Shown: piece after piece, positions 1 through 7,289 of the stretch
Layout: every line of letters begins with the position of its first letter
Numbering within the stretch: the stretch's first letter is position 1
Origin: Candidatus Dormiibacterota bacterium
GTDB lineage: Bacteria; Chloroflexota; Dormibacteria; Aeolococcales; Bog-877
Assembly (NCBI GenBank): GCA_030038765.1
Contig: JASHRA010000239.1
Coordinates: 1 to 33,419 of the forward strand
Direction: 5' to 3'
DNA: 33,419 bases
The notes under the pieces: model-generated
Databases searched by the model: none
The model's input: only the letters and a program-made list of their open reading frames with translations
Told to the model about the DNA's origin: nothing
Made by a program: the position numbers and the translations under genes

Positions 1-673
1 GCGTCTCCAGCCACTCCCCGACCTCGGCCTCGTAGCCGTCGTCGAGCTGGAAGATGCCCAGGGGGAGCCCGAGCCGGGACGCTCCGGCCGCCGCCTCCAG
101 CAGGTCGGCGGCGGTGACCCTCTCCTGGTGCTGGTACCAGCTGCACCAGACAGGGGGGATGCTGGCCGTTGCCGGCAGCCCGAGCCGAGCCGCCAGGTCG
201 TCGGCCCAGCGGGCCAGCGCGCTGGCCACCGAGCCGGTGTCGAAGCGCTGCTCCAGCACCGGCCCGTCGGCCGATACCAGCAGCCTCTCCCCCTCGAGCT
301 GGGCCCGGATCGATGCGACCTGGAGGCGGGGGTCGGGCGCGGACCAGACCCAGACCGGACCTCCGTCCCGGTGCCGGGCGGCCAGCAGCCCCTCGCCCTG
401 GAAGCCGGTCGGGGGAGCGGGCCGGTCCGGGCGGTAACCCATGACCCGGCGCACCGGGTCGGGTGGCCGCGGCGAGGTGGCCGCGGCCGGATAGGTGCCG
501 CTCGGGCTCCACGACTGCCAGCCGTGCTCGTAGACGACCAGCTCCGGGCCACCCTCCAGCTCGGCGACGCGCGGGCTGGTCGAGACCGTCGAGGACGCGG
601 GCGCGCCTGGGCCCGTGCTGCTCAGCGTCACACCAGCTTCCGAGCCACGGATGGCCGCACCGGGATCCAGCAT
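1..673 (-). CDS. Alpha-galactosidase (GH36-like), N-terminal part, cut by window edge
   Basis: Reading the minus strand from ATG at 673 gives 224 residues without a stop up to the window edge; the 3' end is missing. The motif HGWQSWSPSGTY (about residues 50-61) matches the N-terminal beta-sandwich of GH36 enzymes, and FQLDDGYEAEVGEW near the edge matches the start of the GH36 catalytic barrel (usual form FQIDDGYQ..GDW). The family hydrolyses terminal alpha-galactosides such as melibiose or raffinose. No signal peptide is visible, so a cytoplasmic enzyme is likely. The start is backed by a strong ribosome binding site, AGGAGGTGAG, directly upstream of the ATG. Other GH36 activities or a GH31-like role cannot be excluded because the catalytic Asp residues lie outside the window. 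Confidence 0.82.
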   Translation of the reverse strand, partial: MLDPGAAIRGSEAGVTLSSTGPGAPASSTVSTSPRVAELEGGPELVVYEHGWQSWSPSGTYPAAATSPRPPDPVRRVMGYRPDRPAPPTGFQGEGLLAARHRDGGPVWVWSAPDPRLQVASIRAQLEGERLLVSADGPVLEQRFDTGSVASALARWADDLAARLGLPATASIPPVWCSWYQHQERVTAADLLEAAAGASRLGLPLGIFQLDDGYEAEVGEWLET

Positions 674-684
674 CTCACCTCCTG

Positions 685-728
685 CCCTGCCCGAGATGAG
701 ATGGAGGAGATGTTGAACGCGGGCAGGG
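685..728 (-). promoter_or_regulatory. 9-bp inverted repeat in galactosidase leader, possible operator
   Basis: CCCTGCCCG and its exact reverse complement CGGGCAGGG are separated by 26 nt and end about 12 nt upstream of the galactosidase start codon, close to the ribosome binding site. Sugar-hydrolase genes are often controlled by local repressors binding such dyads, but no cognate regulator gene is in the window and the spacer is long. In GC-rich DNA a 9-bp repeat could also be chance. Confidence 0.25.
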
Positions 729-796
729 AGCGTGGCCTCCGGGACTCGACGGAGCGTCTGACCGAGCCGCTCCGGGGAGGCTGAGCCCGTGGCCCG

Positions 797-818
797 CGGG
801 ACCGAGGGCGCGGTCCCG
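797..818. repeat. 8-bp stem-loop between divergent genes
   Basis: CGGGACCG and CGGTCCCG form a perfect 8-bp stem with a 6-nt loop (AGGGCG). It lies between the galactosidase and the first membrane gene. It could be an operator or an RNA stem in the leader of the membrane gene; no U-tract follows, so a terminator is unlikely. Confidence 0.3.
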
Positions 819-981
819 GCGGCCGCTAGCGGGGCGCGGGATCTGGCCGGGCGCCGTAACGCTTTCCGGACGCGGCGGGTGCATCCTGCGGGGGCATGCA
901 AGAAGAGGCCTCCGCCCCCGGCGGCCCCGGTGGCGTGAGCCGGGCTCGCGCCAGGGCGCTCCAGAGGGCTCGCTGCCGCCC

Positions 982-2166
982 GTGCCTGGGGCCGTGAGCC
1001 AGCAACTTCTGCCCCGGGGCCTGAAGCTGTCACGCCCGTTGCTGGCGGTGCTCCTGGGGAGCTCGGAGCTGGGTGTCGCCGGCTACGTCTCCTACCTCAT
1101 CTGGAGCGGATACGGGGCGGGCTTGGTCCTCTGGGAATGGCTCTGGATTGGCGCCGCGCCAGTTGGCGCCATGACCGCCGCTCTTCGCCCGCGGCACCCG
1201 GTGGGGTGGCTGCTGCTGGCACTGGGCGGCGCCGGGATCCTGAGCCAGTGGGGGTTCGTCTACGACCCCGGGAGCCACCCCACCGTACCCCAGGCGCTGC
1301 TGATGGACAGCGGCATCGTCCTGCTCTGCCTCGGCCTGGCCCTGGCGATGGCGTTGATCGCCGTCTTCCCCAGCGGCGACCTGGGCCTGCTCCGCCGCCA
1401 TCGCTGGCTGACCGTTGTCGTCTCCGCTGCGTTCGTGGTCAGCGTCTTCGGCCAGGTCGCCGGTCCCTACGTCCCCTCCGACGCCACCAACCTCGTCAAC
1501 CCGCTCCGCTTCTCCCACATCGGCCCTCTCTCCGCGGCCATCATGCCGGCAGTCGGTGACATCGGCACCGCCGGTTTTGCCGTCGTCTTGGCGCTGGTGG
1601 TGGTGAATCTGGGTATCCGCCTCCGCCGGTCCCGTGGGGTCGAGCGGCAGCAGCTCAAGTGGTTCGCCGCCTCCAGCCTCACCCTGCTCGCGGCCTTGGT
1701 CGCGGCCGTGACGGTGGACGTCGTTTGGTCAACGGCGGCCCTCGCTATCGCGGCCAACGCCCTCTTCGTCAGCATCGGCTTGGCCATCGTGCGCTACCAC
1801 CTGTACGACGTCGACCGTGTATTCTCGCGCGCCGTCTCCTACCTGCTGGTGCTGGGCCTGTTGGGAGGCGTGTACGTGGGCTCGGTGCTGCTGCTGAGCG
1901 ACGTGCTGCCACTCCGGGGCAGCATCACCGTGGCCCTCGCCGTGCTGGTGGCCGTCGCTCTGCTGGCCCCGGTGCACCGACGCATGCGTGACCTGGTCGA
2001 CCGCCGTTTCGACCGCTCCCGTTACGACGCCCAGCAGGTGGTGCGCCTCTTTGCCGCGCGCGTCGGTGAGGAGGTGAGCCAGGAGACGATCAGCCAGGAC
2101 CTGCTGTCGGCGGTGCAGCGCACTGTGCAGCCAGCCAGCGTCGGGCTCTGGATGCACCGGTCGTGA
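982..2166 (+). CDS. Multi-pass membrane protein, sensor module of histidine-kinase type without kinase (copy 1)
   Basis: A 394-residue protein with about nine or ten hydrophobic segments. The ERQQLKWFA linker, the YHLYDVDRVFSRAVSYLLV segment, the DLVDRRFDRSRYDAQQVV amphipathic stretch and the C-terminal VQPASVGLWMHRS are typical of the N-terminal membrane sensor region that precedes GAF and kinase domains in many actinobacterial and chloroflexal sensor kinases. Here the protein stops exactly where the output domains would begin. It could therefore be a stand-alone membrane sensor or a subunit that recruits another kinase; function is unknown. GTG at 982 gives the longest frame; GTG at 994 is an alternative and neither has a strong ribosome binding site. 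The stop overlaps the start of the next paralogue (GTGA at 2163-2166), so the two are co-translated. Confidence 0.75.
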   Translation: MPGAVSQQLLPRGLKLSRPLLAVLLGSSELGVAGYVSYLIWSGYGAGLVLWEWLWIGAAPVGAMTAALRPRHPVGWLLLALGGAGILSQWGFVYDPGSHPTVPQALLMDSGIVLLCLGLALAMALIAVFPSGDLGLLRRHRWLTVVVSAAFVVSVFGQVAGPYVPSDATNLVNPLRFSHIGPLSAAIMPAVGDIGTAGFAVVLALVVVNLGIRLRRSRGVERQQLKWFAASSLTLLAALVAAVTVDVVWSTAALAIAANALFVSIGLAIVRYHLYDVDRVFSRAVSYLLVLGLLGGVYVGSVLLLSDVLPLRGSITVALAVLVAVALLAPVHRRMRDLVDRRFDRSRYDAQQVVRLFAARVGEEVSQETISQDLLSAVQRTVQPASVGLWMHRS

Positions 2167-3323
2167 CGCCTACGAGGGGGAGAGCGGTCGCGCTTCAGCC
2201 GCTCCCCCTGCTGGCGCTGTTGCTGGGCAGCCTGGAGCTGGGGATCGCCGGCTACACGAGCTTCCTCATCCTGGGTCACTACGGCGTGGCCGACGCCTCC
2301 TGGGAGTGGTTCTGGGTCGGGGCCGCGCCCGTGGGCGCGATGACCGCGGCCCTCCGGCCCCGCCACCCCGTGGGCTGGCTCCTGCTCGGCATCGGGGCCA
2401 GCGGGCTCCTGAGCCAGCTCGGCTACCTCTACGACCCGGGTCGGCACCCGACCGTCCCGGAGGCGCTGCTGGCCGACTCCGGAACCGTGCTCCTCATGTT
2501 CGCGATGGGCTTTTCCGCCGTCCTAATCGCGGTCTTCCCCAGCGGCAGCTTCGAGATCATGAGACGTCACCGCTGGCTAACCTTGGTGGGAGTCGTCTCG
2601 TCCCTGGTCGCCCTCTTCACCGCCATCACCGAACGCAGCCTGGCCAGCGATGCCAACGAGGTGAACCCTCTGGCCCTGGGACGCGTCGGCCCGATCTCGC
2701 TCGCCAGCCTGGCCAACGGGGCGCTGGTCGTGTTCCTCCTCATCATGCTGGTGGCGGTGGCGGGCCTGGCCGTGCGCACGGTCCGGGCCCGGGGAGGGCA
2801 GCGCCAGCAGCTCAAGTGGTTCGCCTTCGCCAGCCTGACGCTGCTGCCGGCGGTGCTGGTGGCCGGCCTGCTCCCGTCCACCTGGCAGCTGATGCCGGCG
2901 GTGCTCTCGATCAACGCCGTCTTCGTGAGCATCGGGCTGGCCATCATGCGCTACCACCTCTACGACGTCGACCGTGTCATCTCGCGGGCCGTCGCCTACC
3001 TGCTGGTACTGGGGCTCCTGGGCGGCGTCTACGCCGGATCGGTGCTCCTGCTGAGCGACGTCCTGCCGCTCCGCGGGAGCATCAGCGTCGCCATCTCGGT
3101 CCTGGTGGCGGTGGCGCTGCTGACCCCGATCCGGCGCCGGGTGCGCGACCTCGTCGACCGCCGCTTCGACCGCACCCGCTACGACAGCCAGGAGGTGCTG
3201 CGGGATTTCGCCGCGCGGGTCAGCGAGGAGGTGAGCGCGGACAATATCGGCCGTGACCTCCTGACGGCGGTGGAACGGACGGTGCACCCTGCCCAGGCCG
3301 GGCTCTGGATACTCCGATCGTGA
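2163..3323 (+). CDS. Multi-pass membrane protein, sensor module without kinase (copy 2, tandem paralogue)
   Basis: This 386-residue protein is a clear paralogue of the gene just upstream. Shared landmarks in the same order are AAPVGAMTAALRPRHPVGWLL, the YDPGxHPTVP loop, the VNPL..SHIGP/VNPLALGRVGP loop, RQQLKWFA, YHLYDVDRV.SRAV.YLLVLGLLGGVY and LVDRRFDR.RYD, followed by a C-terminus VHPAQAGLWILRS. It also ends before any GAF or kinase domain. Translation starts at a GTG that overlaps the TGA of copy 1 by 4 nt, and its own TGA overlaps the GTG of the third copy. The tandem arrangement suggests local duplication, perhaps with the products forming hetero-oligomers. The function is unknown; the assignment as a sensor module rests on family resemblance only. 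Confidence 0.75.
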   Translation: MTPTRGRAVALQPLPLLALLLGSLELGIAGYTSFLILGHYGVADASWEWFWVGAAPVGAMTAALRPRHPVGWLLLGIGASGLLSQLGYLYDPGRHPTVPEALLADSGTVLLMFAMGFSAVLIAVFPSGSFEIMRRHRWLTLVGVVSSLVALFTAITERSLASDANEVNPLALGRVGPISLASLANGALVVFLLIMLVAVAGLAVRTVRARGGQRQQLKWFAFASLTLLPAVLVAGLLPSTWQLMPAVLSINAVFVSIGLAIMRYHLYDVDRVISRAVAYLLVLGLLGGVYAGSVLLLSDVLPLRGSISVAISVLVAVALLTPIRRRVRDLVDRRFDRTRYDSQEVLRDFAARVSEEVSADNIGRDLLTAVERTVHPAQAGLWILRS

Positions 3324-3903
3324 CCGCCAGCCCCGGCTGGCTCGCTCCTGGCCGCGCCGCGCCGGTGGATGATCCGGGTCCGGCCGGCGAGGTCCGGAGG
3401 CGGCACGGCGCGGCCATCGTCGTGCTCGCCATCGCGGCGCTGGCCATGGCCACGCAGCTGGTGGCGTCCCGGACCGGGGCGACGTGGCCATGGTCAATCC
3501 GCTGGCCCTGCCCCGCCTCGGCCCGGTGACCTCGGTGGGCGTCGCTGAGGTGGGCGGGCTGCTGGGCACGCTCGCCACCGGCGTGGTCCTGCTGGCCGCC
3601 CTCTACGCCGCCTCGGCGCTGCTCTTCAGCGACGTGCTGCCGCTGTGGGGCAGCCTCAGCGTGGCCCTCTCCGTCCTCATCGCGGTGGCCCTGTTGACGC
3701 CGCTCCACCGCCGCGTGCGCGACCTCGTGGACCGTCGCTTAGACCGCTCCCGCTACGACGCGCAGGCGGTGGTGCACCAGTTCGCGGCCCGGATCAGCGA
3801 CGAGGTCGGCTCCGACACCATCCGCCGGGACATGCTGGCCGCGGCCCAGCGCACCGTGCAGCCGGCCCACGTCGGGCTCTGGCTGGCCCCGCCGACGCGT
3901 TAG
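3320..3903 (+). pseudogene. Third, truncated and frameshifted copy of the tandem membrane protein
   Basis: A GTG at 3320 overlaps the stop of copy 2 and opens a frame whose residues from about VRRRHGAAIVV align with RRHRWLTLVG of copy 2. The homology then jumps frame near the GGGG run at 3476-3479: the continuation VNPLALPRLGP, LLFSDVLPL, RRVRDLVDRRLDRSRYD and VQPAHVGLW is read from the frame of 3484-3903. One missing base would explain the shift; the restored product would be about 194 residues. Relative to copy 2 it lacks roughly the first 140 residues and about 80 residues between the VNPLAL loop and the last membrane hairpin. It may be a decaying duplicate, or the downstream frame (ATG 3484) may be translated alone as a 139-residue protein. 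Confidence 0.6.
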
Positions 3904-3936
3904 CGCCGCCGGCGGCGGCTCGGCAGCGACCGGCCG

Positions 3937-3954
3937 GCGAGCGGGACGGCTCGC
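3937..3954. terminator. Possible bidirectional terminator hairpin
   Basis: GCGAGC (3937-3942) and GCTCGC (3949-3954) form a 6-bp stem with a 6-nt loop in the 79-nt gap between the convergent membrane-gene cluster and the DUF1990-like gene. There is no U-tract, as is common in very GC-rich genomes, so the call rests on position and symmetry. Confidence 0.3.
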
Positions 3955-3982
3955 TTCGGCCGGAGGGGGGCCGGGCTGTGCC

Positions 3983-4744
3983 TCAGCTCGGGCGGCGTCT
4001 CGAGCTGAGGGGGCTGCCCAGCCTCTGGGCCATGCTGCGGACCATGGCGTTGTGCCAGGTGTTGCCGACCCGCTTCCACTGGCGGTGGTTGTCCACGCAC
4101 ACGCTGCGGGCCTGGACCGGCGCCTCGGGGGCTCCCAGCCGCGTCGCCACGGCGCCCAGCGTGGCCGCCCAGAAGCGGTCCTCCTTGGCGTGCCCCCCGA
4201 GCATCATGCCCAGCTCGTATAGGGGGTCGTTGGCCCGCATCAGCACCTGGGCCTGGAGCGTGGTCGTGCCCCGCTCGGCCTCGGCGGAGAAGGAGATCCA
4301 GCCCGCGAACATGTGCCCCTGGGGCGTCATCAGGGTGAAGGACTCGTCGTCGGCGTAGAGGACGAAGACGCCGGTGGAGAGCCTCACCCCGCCGCCCATG
4401 GCGAGGTCGAGCAGGGCGACGTCGCCGGGCTGGATCCCGGTGAGGGCGCCGGAGAAGCGGTTGCCCGCCGGCCAGAACTCCGGGAAGTGGGCCTTCCAGG
4501 TGGCGATCGCCTGCGTCGGCGAGATCGAGCTGCCGACGTCGACGCGGTAGGTCTTCTGCCACATCTTGCCGAAGCCCTGCACCGGTCCCATCAGGCGCCG
4601 TCCCGCGACGTTGCTGGCGCGGGCCCCGTCGCGGGGCTGCACCTCCAGGCGGTCCACCTTGGCCGCCCAGGCGCCGGCGTCGCGCGGGAGCGTCTCCCGG
4701 GCTCCGGGATCCGGGGTCGGGACGCCGCCCACCGGGGCGGTCAC
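3983..4744 (-). CDS. DUF1990-like (possible SRPBCC-fold) protein in partner-switching operon
   Basis: A 253-residue soluble protein. The central part (roughly residues 70-190), with AIATWKAHFPEFWPAGN, GVFVLYADDESFTLMTPQGH and MFAGWISFSAE, resembles the DUF1990 layout, in which a ligand-binding-like beta sheet carries a conserved (L/T)PxGH segment. The match is by eye only. The C-terminus contains a conserved-looking stretch SVCVDNHRQWKRVGNTWH. The GTG start overlaps the TGA of the upstream STAS gene by 4 nt, so it is translated with the phosphatase/kinase/STAS module and is its last gene. A role as accessory sensor or effector of that switch is inference from context only. Confidence 0.6.
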   Translation of the reverse strand: MTAPVGGVPTPDPGARETLPRDAGAWAAKVDRLEVQPRDGARASNVAGRRLMGPVQGFGKMWQKTYRVDVGSSISPTQAIATWKAHFPEFWPAGNRFSGALTGIQPGDVALLDLAMGGGVRLSTGVFVLYADDESFTLMTPQGHMFAGWISFSAEAERGTTTLQAQVLMRANDPLYELGMMLGGHAKEDRFWAATLGAVATRLGAPEAPVQARSVCVDNHRQWKRVGNTWHNAMVRSMAQRLGSPLSSRRRPS

Positions 4745-5100
4745 GGCCGGCCCGCCCCGGCCAGGGCGGCGGGCTCGTCGTCGAAGATGGCGATCACCTC
4801 GTCGAGGCGGGTCAGCTCGAAGATCTGGCGGTAGTGCTGGCTGAGGCCGTAGGCGGCCAGCTGCTGGTGCTGCCGCTTGGCCCGCACCAGCAGCGTGACC
4901 AGCATCCCGATGCCGCCGCTGTTCATGTACTCGAGCCCGCTGAAGTTGAGGATCAGGCGCTGCGCCCGGGGCCCCCCGGCCGCCTCGTAGGCGGCCATCA
5001 GCGCCGGCTCGCAGCTGGACGTCACCTCCCCGCTGATGTCCACCACCGAGGTGCGCTCGTCCAGCCGCCGCGCCTCCATGGTCACGATCGCGTCTGCCAT
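4741..5100 (-). CDS. STAS-domain anti-sigma factor antagonist (SpoIIAA/RsbV-like), copy 1
   Basis: A 119-residue single STAS domain. The phosphorylation loop reads LEYMNSGGIGMLV, with Ser61 in the position of the Ser that is phosphorylated by RsbW-type kinases in SpoIIAA/RsbV. In that family the unphosphorylated form binds the anti-sigma kinase and frees the sigma factor. ATG at 5100 lies just after the stop of the second STAS gene (TGA at 5103-5105), so coupling is likely. The C-terminal helix region HYRQIFELTRLDEVIAIFDDE is nearly the same as in the next STAS protein, indicating duplication. Confidence 0.85.
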   Translation of the reverse strand: MADAIVTMEARRLDERTSVVDISGEVTSSCEPALMAAYEAAGGPRAQRLILNFSGLEYMNSGGIGMLVTLLVRAKRQHQQLAAYGLSQHYRQIFELTRLDEVIAIFDDEPAALAGAGRP

Positions 5101-5102
5101 GG

Positions 5103-5480
5103 CTACTCCTCCGCGGCCGCCGGGCGGCGGCCATCCGCCTGCGCCCCCTCACCCTCTCCGGGCCCAGAGCGCAGCTCGATGAAGTCCGAGAGCCGCGTGA
5201 TCTCGAAGATCTGGCGGTAGTGGGCCGAGAGGCCGAGCGCCACCACGTGGCGGCCGGCGGCGCGGGCCCGGGCCAGGACGCTGACGATGAGGGCGATGCC
5301 GCTGGAGTTGATGTACTCGACGTCGGCGAAGTCGAGGATGACCTCGCCCTCGGGCTGCTCGCGGGTGGCCCGGTCGTAGGCGCGACCCAGCTCCGAGCTG
5401 CGGCCGTCGACGTCGCCCCTCAGTCCCAGCACCACCGCCCCCGCGGCGGAGCGGATCTCGACCGAGAAGTTCTCTTCCAT
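5103..5480 (-). CDS. STAS-domain anti-sigma factor antagonist, copy 2
   Basis: A 125-residue STAS protein with phosphorylation loop VEYINSSGIALIV (Ser59, Ser60). It shares the HYRQIFEITRLSDFIEL motif with its neighbour but carries an acidic, low-complexity C-terminal tail. ATG at 5480 is preceded by GAGGAGAG about 4 nt upstream and sits 9 nt after the stop of the anti-sigma kinase gene. Two antagonists next to one kinase suggest that two inputs converge on one switch, or that one of them acts on a different partner. Confidence 0.85.
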   Translation of the reverse strand: MEENFSVEIRSAAGAVVLGLRGDVDGRSSELGRAYDRATREQPEGEVILDFADVEYINSSGIALIVSVLARARAAGRHVVALGLSAHYRQIFEITRLSDFIELRSGPGEGEGAQADGRRPAAAEE

Positions 5481-5489
5481 CGGCTCTCC

Positions 5490-5942
5490 TCAGGCGCCGG
5501 CGCCGGTGCGCATGGTCAGCCAGACCGTGTGCCGGGCGCCGTCGGTGGTGACGTCCATCTGGTCCACCATGTGCCGGATCAGGAACAGGCCCCAGCCCCG
5601 GGGCGGCTGCTCGCCGATCAGCTTCAGCTCCAGGTCCGGCTCCGGGCCCTTGACCTCGGCCGGCGCCCCGCCCTGGTCGCTGATCGAGACCACGACCTCG
5701 CCCGGGGAGTGGAAGACCTGGATCTGCACCGGCACCCGGGCCACGCCCCGGTTGCCGTGCTCGATGGCGTTCATGGTGGCCTCGGCCACGGCCGTCTGGA
5801 GCCGCTCCTGCTGCTCCCCGCTGAGCAGCTCCGGGGGCAGGGCGCGGGAGACGCGGCGCAGGGCCAGGCGCTCCACCCCCTCGCGGCTGGCGACGGTGAA
5901 GGAGGCCAGCAGGCGCCGGGGCTCGGGCTGGACCGCGGTCAC
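5490..5942 (-). CDS. Anti-sigma factor serine kinase (RsbW/SpoIIAB-like HATPase)
   Basis: A 150-residue GHKL ATPase of the HATPase_c_2 type. The N box is EATMNAIEHGNRG, the G1 box SISDQGG and the G2 region PRGWGLFLIRHMVDQMDV. In this family the protein binds a sigma factor and phosphorylates the STAS antagonist on serine. The start is GTG at 5942, overlapping the TGA of the phosphatase gene by 4 nt. No sigma factor gene of the SigB/SigF type lies in the module, so its target is either encoded elsewhere or is not a sigma factor. Confidence 0.85.
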   Translation of the reverse strand: MTAVQPEPRRLLASFTVASREGVERLALRRVSRALPPELLSGEQQERLQTAVAEATMNAIEHGNRGVARVPVQIQVFHSPGEVVVSISDQGGAPAEVKGPEPDLELKLIGEQPPRGWGLFLIRHMVDQMDVTTDGARHTVWLTMRTGAGA

Positions 5943-7174
5943 CTCGGCGACCCCCGGTGGAGGGCGCCGGGAGAGCGCTGCACCGAGACCAGGGTGATGT
6001 CGTCCTCCTGCTCGTGGTTGGGCCCTGTGAAGCGGTCCAGCTCGTTGAGGCAGAGGTCGAGCAGCTCCTCGCCGGCCACGCCGCGACCGACCAGCTCGGC
6101 GACGCGGGGGAAGCCGAACATCTCCCGCTGCGGGTTGTGGGCCTCGGCCAGGCCGTCGCTGTGGAGCAGGATGCAGTCCCCGGGCTGGAGCTGGAGCTGA
6201 CGCTCCTCGTACTGCATGCCCGGCATCAGCCCCAGCGGCATGCCGGTCGCGCGCAGCTCCACCACCCGCTCCTCGGTGCGGGCGTAGGGGAGGTCGTGCC
6301 CGGCGTTGGCGTACTCCACCTGGCCCGACTCCGGCTCCAGCACCAGGCAGAAGCAGGTGACGAACATGTGGGCGGGGATGTCGACGCAGAGGAGGTCGTT
6401 GACCTGGGCCAGGACCGCCCCCGGGGAGCGCAGGCGGGGGCCGGCGGAGCGCAGCAGGGCGTGGGTGCTGGCCATCACCAGGGCCGCCGGGACCCCCTTG
6501 TCGGTGACGTCCCCGACCACCAGCATGACCCGGCCGTCGGGGAGGGGGATGAAGTCGTAGAAGTCGCCGCCCACGGAGCGTGCCGGGCGGTAGAAGGCGG
6601 CCACGTAGACGCCCGGGAGGTCGGGCAGCTCGCGGGGGAGGAACTGCTGCTGGATCAGCTGGGCCACCTTGAGCTCGTTGTCGATCCGCTCCCGCTGGCG
6701 CGCCTCGGCGGCCTGGGCCTGGACCAGCTGGCTGACCTTGAGCGCGGGGGCGGCGTAGCTGGCCAGCTGCTCCAGCAGGGCGCGGTCGTCGCTGGAGTAG
6801 CCCACCTCGGAGAGGCGGGGGCCGAGGGTGAGCACCCCCAGCAGCTCTCCCGACGAGACCAGCGGCACCAGCATCGCCACCCCGGCCTCCCGCATCTTGG
6901 CCAGGGCCGGCGAGTCCAGCTCGGCCCGGGTGATGGCCACCGGGCCCCCGGCGTCCAGGAGGTAGGCGAGCAGGGGGTCTCCGGGGGAGATCTCGAACTC
7001 CTGCATGCTCGCGGGGGCCAGCTCGCCCGCCGCCGGCGCCGGCTCCTCCGCCCGGCGGCGGCGGTGTAGTGCCCGCCCCAGCCAGCCTCGGCCGGCGTGG
7101 TTGCCGCCCCCGGCGGTGGCCTGGACCGCGGTCGCCAGGGCGGGGCCGACGGGGCTGGGGGACGGATCCGACAT
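5939..7174 (-). CDS. GAF-PP2C phosphatase (RsbU/SpoIIE-like), first gene of partner-switching operon
   Basis: A 411-residue protein. An N-terminal low-complexity, basic region is followed by a GAF-like domain (about residues 55-185, with MLVPLVSSGELLGVLTLGPR), a helical linker ending in NELKVAQLIQQQFLPRELP, and a SpoIIE-type PP2C domain. The metal-binding motifs VGGDFYDF, VGDVTDKGVPAALVMA, HSDGLAEAHN and DDITLV are all intact. Such enzymes dephosphorylate STAS antagonists when their sensor domain is stimulated. ATG at 7174 has GGAGAG 4-5 nt upstream. It opens a five-gene minus-strand operon down to 3983 and is divergent from the large regulator at 7290. Confidence 0.87.
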   Translation of the reverse strand: MSDPSPSPVGPALATAVQATAGGGNHAGRGWLGRALHRRRRAEEPAPAAGELAPASMQEFEISPGDPLLAYLLDAGGPVAITRAELDSPALAKMREAGVAMLVPLVSSGELLGVLTLGPRLSEVGYSSDDRALLEQLASYAAPALKVSQLVQAQAAEARQRERIDNELKVAQLIQQQFLPRELPDLPGVYVAAFYRPARSVGGDFYDFIPLPDGRVMLVVGDVTDKGVPAALVMASTHALLRSAGPRLRSPGAVLAQVNDLLCVDIPAHMFVTCFCLVLEPESGQVEYANAGHDLPYARTEERVVELRATGMPLGLMPGMQYEERQLQLQPGDCILLHSDGLAEAHNPQREMFGFPRVAELVGRGVAGEELLDLCLNELDRFTGPNHEQEDDITLVSVQRSPGALHRGSPR

Positions 7175-7289
7175 GGGCTCTCCGAGCTGGTTGGTGGCTT
7201 GACTGGGGCATCATGACCCGTCAGCGTTCCGGCAACGTTACGGTGTAGGCCATGGCGGTGCCAGAGCGAACGATCCGGTACGGTGGGAG

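Larger units (their letters stand above)
674..981. other. Divergent intergenic region with two inverted repeats
   Basis: This stretch separates the minus-strand galactosidase from the plus-strand membrane genes, so it should carry both promoters. No convincing gene is seen. It holds two perfect inverted repeats: CCCTGCCCG (685-693) with CGGGCAGGG (720-728), and CGGGACCG (797-804) with CGGTCCCG (811-818). The first lies in the galactosidase 5' leader just upstream of its ribosome binding site. I cannot identify clear -35/-10 boxes. Confidence 0.5.

Noticed and set aside
675..884. A 69-codon minus-strand frame upstream of the galactosidase
   Set aside because: Pro/Arg/Ser-rich chance frame lying in the promoter region.
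5103..5152. Start of the DUF1990-like gene at 5152, giving 389 residues
   Set aside because: The added part is an out-of-frame reading of the STAS gene; GTG at 4744 fits the 4-nt overlap pattern.
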